From Thiohalocapsa sp. ML1 (GTDB taxonomy: Bacteria; Pseudomonadota; Gammaproteobacteria; Chromatiales; Chromatiaceae): a DNA stretch of 64,000 nt. The translations under genes were made by a program, and so were the position numbers. This document shows positions 1 through 8,113 of the stretch, piece after piece. The stretch covers positions 42,655-106,654 of the forward strand of contig NZ_JABX01000020.1 in NCBI RefSeq assembly GCF_001469165.1, in the 5' to 3' direction. Every line of letters starts with the position of its first letter. Position 1 is the first letter of the stretch. The notes beneath the pieces are model-generated. The model was not told where the DNA came from and did no database searches. It saw only the letters and a list, made by a program, of their open reading frames with translations.

Positions 1-612
1 ATCAAGGAGTTCGGCGCCTTCGTGGATTTGGGCGGCGTCGAGGGCATGGTGCACATCAGCGAGATGTCGCTGGCCCGCATCAATCACCCCGAGGAGATCC
101 TGACCCTTGGCCAGGAGATCGAGGTGCTGGTGCTGCGCATCGAGGACACCGGCAACCCGAAGCGCCCGCAGAAGATCGCACTGTCCATCCGCGCGCTGGC
201 GAAGGACCCCTGGTCCGACGTGACCAACCGCTACCGCCCCGGCACCCGCCTCGATGGGCGCGTGACGCGCACGCAGCCCTTCGGCGCCTTCATCGAGCTG
301 GAGCCCGGCATCGAGGGCATGATCCACATCTCCGAGCTCGGTGCCGGCCGCCGCCTGAACCACCCGGATGAGGTGCTGCGCACCGGCCAGCAGGTGCAGG
401 TGACGGTGCTCAAGGTGGAGCCCGACCGCAAGCGCATCGGCCTGTCCATGGCCGCCGAGACCAGCGCCCCGGAAGCAGAGGACTACTACGCGCAAGAGCA
501 GCGCGGCAAGGGCGGCGGTCGCCGCGGGCGCCGCGACGAGGCCCCGGAGCCCGACGACCGCATGGGCACCTTCGGCGACCTGCTGAAGCAGAAGATGGGG
601 CGGGATGAGTGA
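1..612 (+). CDS. S1 RNA-binding domain protein (ribosomal protein S1-like), 5' end outside window
   Basis: The reading frame is open from base 1, so the gene starts upstream and only about 203 C-terminal residues are visible. Two S1 (OB-fold) repeats can be seen, each with the GAFV/GAFI strand followed by GMVHISE or GMIHISE, and each ending in a KRIGLSM-type or comparable strand. S1 repeats bind single-stranded RNA; in ribosomal protein S1 they recruit mRNA to the 30S subunit. The tail is Gly/Arg-rich and acidic, ending in a GDLLKQKMG motif seen in S1-like proteins. It could be a shorter S1 paralogue rather than true RpsA, because only the end is visible. A 7-base repeat array begins at its stop codon. 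Confidence 0.85.
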   Translation: MKEFGAFVDLGGVEGMVHISEMSLARINHPEEILTLGQEIEVLVLRIEDTGNPKRPQKIALSIRALAKDPWSDVTNRYRPGTRLDGRVTRTQPFGAFIELEPGIEGMIHISELGAGRRLNHPDEVLRTGQQVQVTVLKVEPDRKRIGLSMAAETSAPEAEDYYAQEQRGKGGGRRGRRDEAPEPDDRMGTFGDLLKQKMGRDE

Positions 613-722
613 AGGTTTGAAGGGTGAAGTTTGAAGCGGGAAGGGTGAGGTTTGAAGGGTGAAGGGTGAAGGGTGAAGTTTGAAGGGTGAAGTTTGAAGG
701 GTGAAGGGTGAAGGGTGAAGGA
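609..722 (+). repeat. Heptameric tandem array (GTTTGAA/GGGTGAA family)
   Basis: Immediately after the S1 gene there is a run of 7-base units, mostly GGGTGAA and GTTTGAA, with a few variants (GCGGGAA, GGGTGAG). About 14-15 units are present and the strand is purine-rich. The rest of the gap up to 868 holds no gene I can support; an AGGAG-like ribosome site for the next gene lies near 856. Confidence 0.85.
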
Positions 723-868
723 CGGACTGAGCACGCGGACGCCTTGCGCCTGCTCGGCGTCGCGGTCATCGCCCGCCCGCCGCATCGCCGCCAAACCTGA
801 CAAACGCCAATGTCCGGGTCGCCCGATCGGCGCACAATGCCGGGCCAACTTCACGCGGAGACGAGCCC

Positions 869-1867
869 ATGCCCGAGACCAAGCCGGACGACAAGGCACC
901 CTGGATCACTTACCGGCCGGAGCTCAAGGTGCTCGACTGCACCGTGCGCGACGGCGGCCTGGTGAATTCGCACCAGTTCAGCGACGAGTTCGTCCGCGCC
1001 GTCTACGATGCCTGCGTCAAGGCCGGCATCGACTATATGGAAATCGGCTACAAGAACTCGAAGAAGACCTTCCCGGCCGGCAAGTTCGGCCCCTGGCGTC
1101 ACTGCGACGAGGCGGACCTTAAGCGCGTCGTCGGCGACCACGACGCCGAGCGCACCGGGCTCAAGCTCGCGGCCATGGCCGACGCCGGCAAGTCCGACTG
1201 GCAGACGGACATCGTGCCGGCGGCGGACAGCCCGCTCAGCATGATCCGCGTCGCCTTCTACGCCCATCAGCTCTCGGAGGCGGTGGCCATGATCCGCCAC
1301 GCGGCGGAGCTCGGCTACGAGACCACGGCCAACCTGATGTCGGTGTCGACCCTCGCCGATGACGAGATCGACACCGTGCTCGCCGCCGTCGCCGAGACGC
1401 CGGCCAGCACCATGGTCATCGTCGACAGCTTCGGCCACCTCTACCGCGAGCAGGTGGACAAGCTCTACCGCACGTACACCCAGGCGCTGGAAGGCACCGG
1501 CAAAGAGATCGGCATCCACGCCCACAACAACATGCAGCTCGCGTTCGCGAACACCATCGAGGCCATCATCCTCGGCTGCAACCGCGTGGATGCGACCATG
1601 TTCGGCTTCGGCCGCGGCGCCGGCAATTGCCACACGGAGCTGTTGCTCGGCTTCCTGCGCAATCCGAAGTTCGATCTGCGCCCCATCATCGACGTGATCC
1701 AGCACCACATCGTGCCGCTGCGCCGCGACATCGAGTGGGGACCGCTCCTGCCGTACAACCTCACCGGTGCGCTCAATCAGCACCCGCGTGCGGCCATCGA
1801 ATGGCGCGAGGGCGAGCAGCGGGACGACTTCCTCGCCTTCTACGACAAGGTCGTCGCCGAGATCTGA
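869..1867 (+). CDS. HMGL-like aldolase/carboligase (DRE-TIM metallolyase superfamily)
   Basis: The 332-residue protein begins with a strand ending DCTVRDGG near residue 30, the metal-binding signature of the DRE-TIM superfamily (4-hydroxy-2-oxovalerate aldolase, HMG-CoA lyase, isopropylmalate synthase). Further on are an EIGYKN strand, a DSFGH segment and an HAHNNMQLA motif near residue 220, which supplies the two histidine metal ligands. These features predict divalent-metal-dependent aldol cleavage or condensation in the cytoplasm. No partner dehydrogenase lies nearby, so the substrate cannot be assigned. The start is supported by a GGAGACGAG ribosome site. Related proteins are often annotated only as aldolase catalytic domain proteins. 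Confidence 0.85.
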   Translation: MPETKPDDKAPWITYRPELKVLDCTVRDGGLVNSHQFSDEFVRAVYDACVKAGIDYMEIGYKNSKKTFPAGKFGPWRHCDEADLKRVVGDHDAERTGLKLAAMADAGKSDWQTDIVPAADSPLSMIRVAFYAHQLSEAVAMIRHAAELGYETTANLMSVSTLADDEIDTVLAAVAETPASTMVIVDSFGHLYREQVDKLYRTYTQALEGTGKEIGIHAHNNMQLAFANTIEAIILGCNRVDATMFGFGRGAGNCHTELLLGFLRNPKFDLRPIIDVIQHHIVPLRRDIEWGPLLPYNLTGALNQHPRAAIEWREGEQRDDFLAFYDKVVAEI

Positions 1868-1870
1868 ACG

Positions 1871-1932
1871 AAGGGCCGAGTGCCAGGAGCGAGGTGCCCT
1901 CCTCGGCCCTCGGCCCTCGGCCCTCGGCCCTT
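1871..1932. repeat. Heptameric GGGCCGA / TCGGCCC repeat, inverted pair
   Basis: Between two convergent genes lies GGGCCGA near the left edge and four tandem CGGCCCT-type units on the right. The two sides are complementary, so the transcript could fold into a GC-rich hairpin. A terminator role is possible, but no T tract follows. Confidence 0.75.
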
Positions 1933-1939
1933 GCCTCTC

Positions 1940-3019
1940 TCAGCCCTGCTCCATCAGCAGCCGCAGATCGATCATGGCCGCATTGACGCGCGCAATGTAG
2001 GAAGCCGCCACCATGGAGTGATTGGCGAAGAAGCCGAGGCCGTTGCCGTTCAGCACCACGGGGCTTCGCAGCCGCTTGATGGCGCCGCTCAGGTCCTGAA
2101 TGATCCGTGCCACCTGCGCCTCGGCGTGCTTGTCCGCGAGCATGGGGCCGAAGTCCTGCTCCACCGCGCGCATCAGGTGCAGCAGCGACCAGGCGTAGCC
2201 GCGCGCGCAGTAGAACACCTCGGTCACACGCCGCGATTCCAGGTCGCCGCCGGGGTTACCCGCGCCGGCTGCGGACCCCTCGCCGATCCCGATGGGCGCC
2301 AATCCGCCACCGACCGCAGCGCCCAGGCGCACGCCGAAGTTGCCGAGCCGCTTCTCCACCATGCGCAGGTAGTCCGCCAGGCTGTCCGCGCGCGGATGAA
2401 AGACCGCGCGACCGTTGGCCAAGTCCGCAAAATAGGCACGCAGCGCTTCGGTGCCCTCCTGATAGCTGCCCTCCGCCGCGGGCAGCACCCAGGCCTTCGG
2501 GTCCATCGCAAACCTCATGTCCGCGCGCTTCACGTCCAGATTCTCGATGGACTGGGACTGCGCACGGCTGAAACCGTCCCGCAGCGCCTGCACGGCGTCG
2601 CGTATGGCCATCACACCGCCGCATTCCCAGCTCGGACCGTTCTTCATCAGCGCGCCCGGCGGCAGCCGATCGTTGTGCAAAAAGCCGCCGGGCTTGTGCA
2701 GCAAGGTCTCGCCGATGGCGATGGTCGCCGCCGTAAAGGCCGTGCCCGGCACCGCCTCGCCGCCGCTCTGTTGGAGCTCGGCGCGCGTCACCTCGGCGAC
2801 GTCGAAGGGGTCCGGCTGCCATCCCCACCACAGCATCAGGGTCAGGTTCAGCACCAGCACCACCCCGGCTGCCGCGAGGAGCCAGCGCCACGGACCGCCC
2901 CGGGCGCCGCGCGCACGCGGCGTCGTTTGGGGCGTCGCTTGGGCCGGCTGCGCCGACATGGAGCCATCGGCCGGGCCAAGGCGGCGCTCGGGCGGCGTGG
3001 CGGCGGAGAACTGCTTCAT
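1940..3019 (-). CDS. DUF2333 family membrane-anchored protein
   Basis: The 359-residue protein has a Pro/Ala-rich cytoplasmic start, one transmembrane helix near residues 48-68 (LLAAAGVVLVLNLTLMLWWG) and a large periplasmic domain. The sequence matches my recollection of the DUF2333 family, found in gammaproteobacteria with unknown function. A longer frame reaches 3268, but the start at 3019 is preferred because AAAGAGG precedes it at good spacing and the extension has no family similarity. It is divergent from the transporter gene at 3292, with about 270 bases between them for both promoters. Confidence 0.75.
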   Translation of the reverse strand: MKQFSAATPPERRLGPADGSMSAQPAQATPQTTPRARGARGGPWRWLLAAAGVVLVLNLTLMLWWGWQPDPFDVAEVTRAELQQSGGEAVPGTAFTAATIAIGETLLHKPGGFLHNDRLPPGALMKNGPSWECGGVMAIRDAVQALRDGFSRAQSQSIENLDVKRADMRFAMDPKAWVLPAAEGSYQEGTEALRAYFADLANGRAVFHPRADSLADYLRMVEKRLGNFGVRLGAAVGGGLAPIGIGEGSAAGAGNPGGDLESRRVTEVFYCARGYAWSLLHLMRAVEQDFGPMLADKHAEAQVARIIQDLSGAIKRLRSPVVLNGNGLGFFANHSMVAASYIARVNAAMIDLRLLMEQG

Positions 3020-3291
3020 CGCTATTGCCTCTTTCCGTGCGCGGCATGCGGCGGTGGTCCGCCAACCGCAGAAGGAAAGGAGATTAGCGATTTCTAATGT
3101 TCCAGCAATTGCGCATCGGCAATTTCCTCGTCCCGCACGCGGATATCGCGGTCGACGACCGCCGAAGACCGACGCCGCGGCTGCGAAATTTGTCAATGCG
3201 TCGTTGCAGACCCGTTGACTAGACTGCTGCGCTATTCGGGCCGGCACCGGTGTCGCCCGCCTCATCAACGGCTTCCGCTCCCGGAGACGAT

Positions 3292-4317
3292 ATGACTACG
3301 CAAGCAACACTAACGGCCGACATGCCGCAATCAGCCGCCGCCAAGGCGCCGCCGACATCGGCCGAGTCGGGCAAGCGGCTGGAGCACTTCCCGGCCGCCT
3401 TCTTCGCGATGGTGATGGGCTTCGCCGGGCTCACCATCGCCTGGGAGAAGGCCGAGGCCGTGCTCCGCGCGGATTTCCCGTTCGTGCCCTGGCTCATCGG
3501 CGCCACGACGCTGCTCTTCGCCGGGCTCGCGCTGATCTATGCCGCGAAGATTCTGCTGCACCCGGGCGCGGTGCGCGCGGAGCTGCGCCATCCGGTGCGC
3601 CTCAATTTCATGCCTACCATTGCCATCAGCTTGCTGCTGTTGGCCATCGTCTATCTGCATACCGCGCCGGCGGCGAGCCAATGGCTCTGGATCACCGGCG
3701 CCGCGTTGCAGCTCGGCTTCACGCTCTTCGTCATCAACTCATGGATTCACCACGAGCACTTTCAGATCCTGCACATGAACCCCGCCTGGTTCATCCCGGC
3801 CGTGGGCAACGTGCTGGTGCCGGTCGCCGGCGTGCCGCTCGGCTACGAGCTCACGTCCTGGTTCTTCTTCAGCATCGGCATCCTGCTCTGGCCGGTGCTG
3901 CTCACCATCGTGTTCAACCGCGTGCTGTTCCACCAGCCGCTGCCGGAGCGGCTGATGCCGACGCTGTTTATTCTCATCGCGCCGCCGGCCGTAGGTTTCA
4001 TCGCCTACGTTCGGCTCACCGGCGGCGTGGACGTGTTTGCGCAGTTCCTCTACTTCTCGGCGCTCTTTTTCACGCTGATGTTGACGACGCAGGTGACGCG
4101 CTTCCTGCGCATCCGCTTTTATCTTTCATGGTGGGCCTACTCCTTCCCGCTCGCGGCGATGAGCATCGCAAGCATGCTGATGGCGGAGACTACCGGCAAC
4201 GTCGGCTTTCTGTACTTCGGCTTCGGCGTGCTGACCATGCTGTCCGGCATCGTCGTGCTGCTCTTGGTGCAGACCGTGCGCGCCGTCGGCACGCGCGGCA
4301 TCTGCATGCCTGAGTGA
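3292..4317 (+). CDS. TDT family transporter (TehA/SLAC1-type anion channel)
   Basis: The protein is about 341 residues, and most of it is hydrophobic, giving roughly ten membrane helices. The opening FPAAFFAMVMGFAGLTIAW segment is the typical first helix of the TehA/SLAC1 family, which conducts anions or exports dicarboxylates, tellurite or sulfite. The chosen ATG has GGAGACGAT directly upstream; an in-frame extension to 3250 is unlikely. In sulfur-oxidising bacteria TDT proteins can act as sulfite exporters, but nothing here fixes the substrate. An OmpA-domain gene follows after about 50 bases on the same strand. Confidence 0.85.
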   Translation: MTTQATLTADMPQSAAAKAPPTSAESGKRLEHFPAAFFAMVMGFAGLTIAWEKAEAVLRADFPFVPWLIGATTLLFAGLALIYAAKILLHPGAVRAELRHPVRLNFMPTIAISLLLLAIVYLHTAPAASQWLWITGAALQLGFTLFVINSWIHHEHFQILHMNPAWFIPAVGNVLVPVAGVPLGYELTSWFFFSIGILLWPVLLTIVFNRVLFHQPLPERLMPTLFILIAPPAVGFIAYVRLTGGVDVFAQFLYFSALFFTLMLTTQVTRFLRIRFYLSWWAYSFPLAAMSIASMLMAETTGNVGFLYFGFGVLTMLSGIVVLLLVQTVRAVGTRGICMPE

Positions 4318-4366
4318 GCCCCGCGCGCACGCCCCTCGCCCAACCGAGCACGGAGTCGAACCGACC

Positions 4367-5242
4367 ATGAACACCCCGAACCAGACCCATCCGGCCCCCG
4401 CCGCCGCCCGCACCGGCGCGAAGACGGGGCTGCGCAACACCGCCATCCTCGGCCTGCTCGCGACGCTGTTCGCGGGCGGCCTCGGCCTGCTCTACGTGCT
4501 GCTGCCCGGCGCCGAGCTGCGGCTCGCGCGCGAGGCGCCGAAGGCCGAGGCCACGCCCGCGGCAGCGGCGCCGGCCGCCGAGACGGCCCCGCCGCCACCG
4601 GCGGTCACGGCAGAGCCCGCAGCCGTCGAAGCGGCCGCAGCGGCGGCCCTGGCCGCACTGGAGGCCGAGCTCGCCGCCACCCGTGCGCGGGTGGATGATC
4701 TCGCGGAGCAGGCCGTCGGCTTTGCCGAGGCAGGCTCGCGCCTCGACGCGCTGGAGAGCGACGTCGCCGCGGCCCGCGCCGCGGCGGACGCCGCCGCCGC
4801 GCAGGCGGCGGAGGTCGCCGCGCGCTACACCGGGCTCACCGGCGACTACGCCCGGCTCGGCGCCCGCTTCACGTCCGCGGGCGTGCTGATCCGCCTGGAC
4901 GACGCGGCGCTGGGCTTCGCGCCCGGCAGCGCCGAGCTGCCCGCCGCCGCCGACGCGGCGCTGACGGACATCGCAGACTTCCTGAAGCGCCACCCGGGCC
5001 AGCGCGCGCAGCTCCGCGGGCATACCGATGCCACCGGCCAGGCCGCCACCAACGTCCGGCTGTCCGGCGAGCGAGCGGCAGCGGTCCGCAATGCCCTGAT
5101 CGACCTCGGCGTACCGGCGGAGCGGCTCAGCATCGAGGGTGTCGGCGCCGCCGAGCCCATCGCCGACAACGCCACCGCCGCCGGCCGCGGCCAAAACCGG
5201 CGGGTGGATATCCTGCTCGGCACGGACAACACGGCGGGCTAG
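4367..5242 (+). CDS. OmpA-domain peptidoglycan-associated protein with N-terminal anchor
   Basis: The 291-residue protein has a short cytoplasmic start, one membrane helix around residues 25-46, an Ala-rich linker with a predicted coiled coil (about 85-150) and a C-terminal OmpA domain (about 170-288). The OmpA core is seen as LRGHTDATG, followed by LSGERAAAV and a final GRGQNRRVDI, the residues that grip diaminopimelate in peptidoglycan. The protein probably ties the inner membrane to the cell wall. It resembles MotB/PomB-like or lipoprotein-free OmpA proteins but lacks a MotB-type plug segment, and no motA lies beside it. Confidence 0.85.
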   Translation: MNTPNQTHPAPAAARTGAKTGLRNTAILGLLATLFAGGLGLLYVLLPGAELRLAREAPKAEATPAAAAPAAETAPPPPAVTAEPAAVEAAAAAALAALEAELAATRARVDDLAEQAVGFAEAGSRLDALESDVAAARAAADAAAAQAAEVAARYTGLTGDYARLGARFTSAGVLIRLDDAALGFAPGSAELPAAADAALTDIADFLKRHPGQRAQLRGHTDATGQAATNVRLSGERAAAVRNALIDLGVPAERLSIEGVGAAEPIADNATAAGRGQNRRVDILLGTDNTAG

Positions 5243-5324
5243 GACGACATCCGCTCTTATCGTTGTCGTGGTCGTTGTCGTAATCGTCCTTCATCACCGT
5301 TCCGGCCAGTCGACCGCGCTGGGC

Positions 5325-5379
5325 GCGTAGCCAGGGCTTCCAGCCCTGGTTCGGTCAGGCCAGGATGGCCTGACTACGC
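5325..5379. repeat. Nested palindromic (cloverleaf-like) intergenic repeat
   Basis: An outer GCGTAG...CTACGC pair encloses two hairpins. The first has arms CCAGGGCT and AGCCCTGG around TCC (5331-5349). The second has arms GTCAGGCCA and TGGCCTGAC around GGA (5354-5374). This resembles a REP/BIME-type element. It sits between the convergent OmpA and antitoxin genes; a short TCGTTG-rich stretch precedes it at about 5258-5285. Confidence 0.8.
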
Positions 5380-5409
5380 AGTCGGTGCCGGCGGGCAGAT
5401 CGCAGAGGA

Positions 5410-5778
5410 TCAACCGACGAACCCGCCGCCGATCGACTCCAGGTAGCCGATCGCATCCTCGGTTCGGCCTTCCTGTACCAGTTGGAACAGCGTCTTGTGG
5501 CGGAACGCCGCAATGGGTGCGTTCTTGACCAGAAAGATCGCGCGTTCCGGGTCCGGCTGCACCGCCGTGGCGGCCGATAACACCCGCATCAGATCCCGCA
5601 GCGCGGATTGCAGTCTTGGCGACTCCGGATGGCTGCGCAGGGTGTTGCGATGGACCCCCGCCAGCTCGGCAATGTCCTGCTGCTGCAGGCCGAGGACGGC
5701 GGCGACGCCCGCCGCCGAGAAGCGCGAGGTCCCGGGTTCCCGCGTCGATTCGAGCACGTCTGCAAACAGCGCGGCCAT
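5410..5778 (-). CDS. Xre/MbcA/ParS-type antitoxin (DUF2384-like), apparently orphan
   Basis: The 122-residue protein has a helix-turn-helix (about residues 28-52, QQDIAELAGVHRNTL) and a C-terminal half with a NAPIAAFRHKTLFQLV...AIGYLES pattern typical of the MbcA/ParS/Xre toxin-binding domain. Such antitoxins normally repress their own operon and neutralise a RES-domain toxin that depletes NAD+. No RES gene lies next to it; the next gene on the strand is an unrelated small alanine-rich protein. The start was chosen at MAALFADVL; an extension to 5814 adds an unlikely Cys/Pro-rich leader. Confidence 0.7.
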   Translation of the reverse strand: MAALFADVLESTREPGTSRFSAAGVAAVLGLQQQDIAELAGVHRNTLRSHPESPRLQSALRDLMRVLSAATAVQPDPERAIFLVKNAPIAAFRHKTLFQLVQEGRTEDAIGYLESIGGGFVG

Positions 5779-5920
5779 GGCGTTGCAACCCCAAGGGCAT
5801 CCAGGAATGCGCACAGTCTATGCACAGTGCAGGCACAGCTCAAGCGCCAGCCCATGCCGCGGGCCATCGCGACGGTTCACGCTCCTGCTGCATCCGGGCA
5901 CATCCTGTGCCGGCGGCCCA

Positions 5921-6250
5921 TCAGCCCAGCTTCAGCAGCCCCATCACCTGCTCCACCACCTTCAGCACCGGCGCCACCTTGTCGGCCAGACCGCGGGCGC
6001 TGTTCAGCAGCGCCTCCGCGCTGGCCGCGAGCAGCGCCGGGTTGCGCGGCTGCGCGCCGGCCTTGTCGATCAGCTCGCCGGTCAGGGTGGCCACCGCCTC
6101 GGCCTCCGCGGCCTGCGCCGGCGGCACCTGCTGCAACAGCGCGGACAGCTCCGCCGTCTGGCGGGCCAGCTCGGCGCGGGTGGCCGCGTCGGTGTCCGGC
6201 AGCGTGCCGATGGCCTGGGTCACGTGGTCCAGGCTGGACTCCAGTGCCAT
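5921..6250 (-). CDS. Small alanine-rich helical protein, unknown function
   Basis: The 109-residue protein is almost entirely helical by composition, rich in Ala, Leu, Gln and Glu, without Cys. It ends in a hydrophobic amphipathic stretch (KVAPVLKVVEQVMGLLKLG). I do not recognise the family. It lies alone upstream of the orphan antitoxin with about 140 bases between them. The frame has strong third-position GC, which supports real coding. Its final segment could be a membrane-associated helix, but this is only a reading of hydrophobicity. Confidence 0.5.
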   Translation of the reverse strand: MALESSLDHVTQAIGTLPDTDAATRAELARQTAELSALLQQVPPAQAAEAEAVATLTGELIDKAGAQPRNPALLAASAEALLNSARGLADKVAPVLKVVEQVMGLLKLG

Positions 6251-6612
6251 GTCCGCCCCCCGCCGTCGTCCACGCCCTACCCGCTGCGCATGCAGCCGGA
6301 CCCCCGATGCCAGGACAAGACTTCTGCCTGATCTCCTGCAAGGTGCACGACGGCTGGTGCGCGACCGCGGAAGTCCCGAGGCCGCCCGCCCCCGGGTACG
6401 CCGACTTCAGTCGGCCGCCCGGGAAAGCGAGCTGCCGTCGGCCGCAAGCCCATGATCGAACATTCGGTACACGCGTCAACCAGGTCAGCGTGGCGGAACC
6501 CGAGGTTGGGCGTTATCGGTCTCGGGTGCTGCGCTGTTGCCCCGCTTGTAACCTGCGGCATGCTGCCGTAGCTTGAGGACCGACACAGGTCGGTTCGAGT
6601 CAGGGGGCAACG
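6251..6612. other. Non-coding stretch with nothing recognised
   Basis: These 362 bases lie between two divergent small genes. I see no convincing coding frame, RNA gene or repeat. The stretch must contain both promoters, but no clear sigma-70 boxes stand out. Confidence 0.4.
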
Positions 6613-6885
6613 ATGGGCAAGTACGCAAGGCTGGAGGCGCGGATCAGTCCGGACGTTCTCGCCCTGCTCAAGCGGGCGGCGGAGATCGAGGGGCGTTCGT
6701 TGACGGATTTCGTGGTCGCGGCAGCGCGCCAAGCCGCGGAGAAGACAATCGTACAGGCGGATGTGATCAGCTTGTCCCGCGAGGACCAGCTCCGGTTCGC
6801 GCGGGCGCTGATCGAGCCGCCGCCGCTGGCGCCCGCCTTGGAGCGGGCGATTGCCCGTTACCAGCGCAGCACGGGCACGGATTGA
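6613..6885 (+). CDS. DUF1778/TacA-like ribbon-helix-helix antitoxin, apparently orphan
   Basis: The 90-residue protein starts with a basic strand (KYARLEARISPDV) followed by two helices (LLKRAAEIEGRSLTDFVVAAARQAA), the ribbon-helix-helix fold of DUF1778/TacA antitoxins. The C-terminal part (LSREDQLRFARALIEPPP) matches the toxin-wrapping tail of that family. These antitoxins are normally followed directly by a GNAT acetyltransferase toxin that acetylates aminoacyl-tRNA. Here the 600 bases downstream contain only repeats and no GNAT motif, so the toxin appears lost. Confidence 0.75.
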   Translation: MGKYARLEARISPDVLALLKRAAEIEGRSLTDFVVAAARQAAEKTIVQADVISLSREDQLRFARALIEPPPLAPALERAIARYQRSTGTD

Positions 6886-7045
6886 AAGCCTCTTCCGTCC
6901 GAAAGCAAGGCCTTCGTACGGCGCCCCGCGGGCTGTGCGCGCGGTGGCCGGCCTGATGATCAGCGCCACAGCCCGGCCTCGATCATCGTGCCGGCCACAT
7001 CGCCTGCCGCACGCAAGCGGTTCGCACAGCGGACACTACTGCGCT

Positions 7046-7135
7046 GGGATCGCCGGCTTTCCAGCCGGCTCGCCGCCAGCGCGGCGGACCGGGATCGCCG
7101 GCTTTCCAGCCGGCTCGCCGCCGGCGCGGCTCGAT
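7046..7135. repeat. Tandem pair of 45-base palindrome-bearing units
   Basis: Two 45-base copies (7046-7090 and 7091-7135) differ at few bases. Each carries a hairpin with arms GCCGGCT and AGCCGGC around TTCC. A third, inverted, partial copy lies at about 7262-7293 (AGCCGGCTGAAAGCCGGC). This looks like a REP-type element family. The surrounding 6886-7478 gap otherwise holds no gene I can support. Confidence 0.8.
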
Positions 7136-7377
7136 GCCGCGTCGGCGGCGTCCTGGCCGATCAGAGAGCACATGCGCGCTCGTCCGGCCGGCCGCGCGGC
7201 ATGGGCAACCGCCCCGCTCCCGCGCCGCAGATCGCGCGCCGGGGCATCGAGCCCCCGGCACGCGAAGCCGGCTGAAAGCCGGCGCTCCCAGTCGGCCCCG
7301 GCGCGGTCTCGAGCCCGCTTGTCGGGCATACCTCAGTTTGAGAGTTTGCAGATGAGTCAAGTGTACGACGACACCTG

Positions 7378-7442
7378 GGGGAAGGGCCGAGGGCCGAGGG
7401 CCGCGGGCCGAGGGAGCCATCCTCGGCCCTCGGCCCTACAGC
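7378..7442. repeat. Heptameric GGGCCGA array with inverted arm
   Basis: Three to four GGGCCGA-type units on the left face two to three CGGCCCT units on the right, separated by a short loop. The pair can form a GC-rich hairpin. It is the same family as the repeats at 1871, 15235, 17696, 31410, 42495, 45317, 58280 and 62595. Confidence 0.8.
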
Positions 7443-7478
7443 CGCCGCGCTCCGTAGCAGCCCCGCGCGCTGGTCGGA

Positions 7479-7928
7479 GTGATGATCAAGACCGACAGCC
7501 CCATCGGCATGACCGGCCAGATGCGCACCTGGTACACATCCAAGCCCACGCTGCGCGCGACGAAGTCCCACATCAGCCACGTCGTCGGAGACTCCGCCTG
7601 GGAGGGCTACACGGCCAATACTTTCGAGGCCCGGGACGAGGTGCTGGCCTATGCGAAGAACGATCACCTGGGCTTTCAGATCCATTACCTCTGGGGCGGC
7701 TCGCGGCGGCGCTTCCTGCCGGACTTTTTGATCAGGCTGTGGAACGGCAAGACGCTCGCGCTGGAGATCAAGGGCGAGGACAGCCCGCAGAACCAGGCCA
7801 AGCGCGACGCGCTGGCCGAATGGGTGGCCGCGGTCAACGCGGCCGGCGGCTTCGGCGAGTGGTGCTGGGATGTCGTCTTCGCGCCGCATGAGATCGACGA
7901 CATCATCAGCCTGCATGCCGGCGCTTAG
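7479..7928 (+). pseudogene. C-terminal remnant of a BPTD_3080-type (type III-like) restriction enzyme
   Basis: The 149-residue frame reads as the end of a large restriction/helicase protein. MRTWYTSKP is followed by SHISHVVGDSAWEG, KNDHLGFQI, RRFLPDFLIRL and LALEIKGED. The last two form the D...ExK core of a PD-(D/E)XK nuclease. Family members I recall are around 1000 residues, with an N-terminal DEAD/helicase part that is absent here; a palindromic 7-base repeat lies where that part should be. The nuclease residues look intact, so a short nuclease could still be made from GTG/ATG at 7479/7482. A decayed locus is more likely. Confidence 0.65.
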
Positions 7929-8113
7929 GCTGGCCTGATTTCATCCTCAGTTGAGGATGGCAATTTGCGCGAAAGCCCCGGGATCAGACCAATGCCTCCA
8001 ACCGCGACAGCCAGCTCAGCGTGCGGACATGAACGTCTCCGGTCCGCCCGTGGGGCCGCAGGACCGCCTGAAGGTCAACCAACGCCGCCCGGCGGGCATC
8101 CGATGCCGGCCCC

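Noticed and set aside
6886..7478. GNAT toxin partner for the TacA-like antitoxin
   Set aside because: No frame shows acetyl-CoA-binding or other GNAT motifs; the stretch consists largely of palindromic repeats.
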